Shown one piece after another: positions 62,698-64,000 of a stretch of 64,000 nucleotides of DNA. The stretch comes from Dactylosporangium sp040605635 (GTDB taxonomy: Bacteria; Actinomycetota; Actinomycetes; Mycobacteriales; Micromonosporaceae): positions 82,335 through 146,334 of the forward strand of contig NZ_JBEXDG010000023.1 in NCBI RefSeq assembly GCF_040605635.1, in the 5' to 3' direction. A program made the position numbers and the translations under genes. Numbering within the stretch: position 1 is the stretch's first letter; every line of letters starts with the position of its first letter. Below the pieces are notes generated by a model. The model was not told the origin of the DNA. It saw only the letters and a program-made list of their open reading frames with translations, and made no database searches.

Positions 62698-63222
62698 GTG
62701 AGTACAGACGATGCTGACCTGCTGCTGAAGACGCTCCACAAGGAGCACGGAGACGCGCTGTTCGCCCACACGCTGCGACTGACCGGCGGAGACCGCCAAC
62801 GGGCCGAGGACCTCGTGCAGGAGACCCTGCTGCGGGCCTGGCAACACCCGGAGGCGCTCGACCCGGCCCGCGGCTCGGTGCGAGCCTGGCTCTTCACCAC
62901 CGCCCGGAACCTCGCTATCGACGCGTGGCGGCGACGCTCCGCACGGGTGGGCGAGGTCTTCACCGACCAGATGCCGGAGTCCCCGGTCGTGGTCGACGAG
63001 ACCGAGCGCGCGGTGGAGTCCTGGGTCATCGCGGAGGCGCTGACCCGACTTTCCCGACCGCACCGCGAGGTCCTGGTGGAGTGCTTCTACCAGGGACGAT
63101 CGGTCGCCGAGGCGGCCGAACGACTGGGCGTGCCCCCGGGCACCGTCAAGTCGCGGACCTACTACGCACTGCGTTCGCTGAAGGTCGTCCTAGAGGAGTT
63201 GGGGGTGGGCAATGAGGTGTGA
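62698..63222 (+). CDS. sigL: ECF RNA polymerase sigma factor, SigL type
   Basis: The 174-residue protein has region 2 (LFAHTLRLTGGDRQRAEDLVQETLLRAWQHPE, given in parts: residues 20-51) and VRAWLFTTARNLAIDAWR, and region 4 with LSRPHREVLVECFYQGRSV and GVPPGTVKSRTYYALR. This is the SigL/SigM group. GTG 62698 has no strong ribosome site. Its stop overlaps the anti-sigma gene by 11 bp. Confidence 0.88.
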   Translation: MSTDDADLLLKTLHKEHGDALFAHTLRLTGGDRQRAEDLVQETLLRAWQHPEALDPARGSVRAWLFTTARNLAIDAWRRRSARVGEVFTDQMPESPVVVDETERAVESWVIAEALTRLSRPHREVLVECFYQGRSVAEAAERLGVPPGTVKSRTYYALRSLKVVLEELGVGNEV

Positions 63223-63910
63223 GCACCTCCATGACTCGGCCGTGTATGTGCTCGGGGCGCAGTCGCCCGAAGAGCGCGAGACATACGAGCAGCACCTGGC
63301 GTCCTGCGCGGACTGCCGGGCCGCGGTGACGGAGTTCGGCGAGCTGCCGGTGTTGCTGGGCAAGCTGGATCCTTCCGCCGCGGCATCCTGGGCCGGCCCC
63401 TCCGTTTCGGCGTCTTCGTGGGCCGGTCCTTCGGCCGCCCCTGCTGACCCACTTCTGCCCCGGGTGCTCGACCAGGCGCGGCGCAGCCGGCGCACCGACC
63501 GGCGGCGCCGGCGCTGGCAGAGTGCTGGGACGGCGCTCGTCGCCGCCTGCCTGGGCGTGCTCGCCGTCCTCGGGGTGCGCTCCGCCGGGGTCGGACAGCC
63601 CGATTTCGTTGCCATGCAGGAGGTTGCGGCGACGGTACCGGTGACCGCCAGCCTGGCCCTCGAAGGACTCGGCGACGGGACCCTCGTCCGTATGCGGTGC
63701 GCCTACAAGCCGGGCGGCGGCTACGGGAAGTGGACCTACAAGCTCTACGTCGTGCCGAAGTCCGGCGAACCCGAGGAGCTCGACTCCTGGACCGCCGGCG
63801 CCGGTGACGAGTATGAGCTCAAGGCGCACAGCCGGTACAAGCGCGACAACATCCAGAAGGTCGAGATCCGCAAGGGCGACGGCACCCCCCTGCTCGTCCT
63901 GAGCGCCTAG
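63212..63910 (+). CDS. rslA: Zinc-binding anti-sigma factor, RslA-like
   Basis: The 232-residue protein has an N-terminal ZAS motif H-X3-C-X2-C in QHLASCADCRAAV, a cytoplasmic linker rich in serine and proline with the SSWAGPS segment near-duplicated, one membrane helix (TALVAACLGVLAVLGV, about 107-122), and a short extracytoplasmic domain (LYVVPKSGEPEELDSWTAG). ZAS anti-sigma proteins release their sigma factor on thiol oxidation. It overlaps sigL by 11 bp. Downstream 63911-64000 shows no gene start I can support. Confidence 0.85.
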   Translation: MRCEHLHDSAVYVLGAQSPEERETYEQHLASCADCRAAVTEFGELPVLLGKLDPSAAASWAGPSVSASSWAGPSAAPADPLLPRVLDQARRSRRTDRRRRRWQSAGTALVAACLGVLAVLGVRSAGVGQPDFVAMQEVAATVPVTASLALEGLGDGTLVRMRCAYKPGGGYGKWTYKLYVVPKSGEPEELDSWTAGAGDEYELKAHSRYKRDNIQKVEIRKGDGTPLLVLSA

Positions 63911-64000
63911 TAGCGTGTCGCCGCTAATTCGCGGGGTTGATGGTGTGGACTGGTGGCTGGTGGGCTTCATCCCCTGAACAGTCCGCCGGGAGTGGGTTGT

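Noticed and set aside
63911..64000. Start of an insertion sequence or gene at the right edge
   Set aside because: Too short to show a frame or terminal repeat that I can support.

Overview
The window is high-GC actinobacterial DNA: GTG/ATG starts with GGAGG-type ribosome sites, 4-bp ATGA/GTGA gene overlaps, and strong third-position GC. The menJ-nuoABCDEFGHIJKLMN-polyprenyl synthase block, the futalosine genes mqnA and mqnC, the sigK/rskA and sigL/rslA-like pairs and a DUF2397/2398/SbcC/DUF2399 defence operon point to a filamentous actinomycete. I would guess Micromonosporaceae, but that is inference. No rRNA, tRNA, CRISPR array or transposase was seen.

Positions 1-21600 are an accessory and defence region. 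A VOC protein gene cut by the window edge is followed by a full-length helR-type RNA polymerase-associated helicase gene. Then come hipBA, higBA and a decayed orphan XRE antitoxin gene. Interleaved with these are three truncated helR copies (4604-5227, 6152-6757, 11647-11811). All three break inside the Walker A motif and share the same 24-bp foreign junction. Two of them carry an almost identical copy of the helR leader. A secreted GH18 chitinase, a subtilase and an HhH-GPD DNA glycosylase lie between. The region ends with a four-gene Wadjet-class operon (11881-20013) and an AAA ATPase/DUF234 gene.

Positions 21600-31360 hold mostly single genes: a secreted carboxypeptidase-regulatory-like repeat protein; an LLM flavin oxidoreductase and F420-reductase-like pair divergent from its likely MarR regulator; an ArsR-MFS pair; and mqnA flanked by two paralogous beta-lactamase-fold proteins. 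Positions 31595-35156 are the phenylacetyl-CoA epoxidase operon paaABCDE, followed by sigK-rskA, an aldo/keto reductase, mqnC-menG and a DUF559 protein.

Positions 40900-59060 form a respiratory block: menaquinone reductase menJ, the complete 14-subunit complex I operon, a terminator, and a long-chain polyprenyl diphosphate synthase. mqnA, mqnC, menG, menJ and the prenyl synthase together supply menaquinone, the acceptor for the NuoA-N enzyme. The right end has an IclR regulator with a duplicated 3' end, a Tat-exported PhoX phosphatase with a PHO-box-like site, and a sigL/anti-sigma pair with an apparent autoregulatory promoter. The most unusual feature is the set of truncated helR copies alternating with toxin-antitoxin genes.
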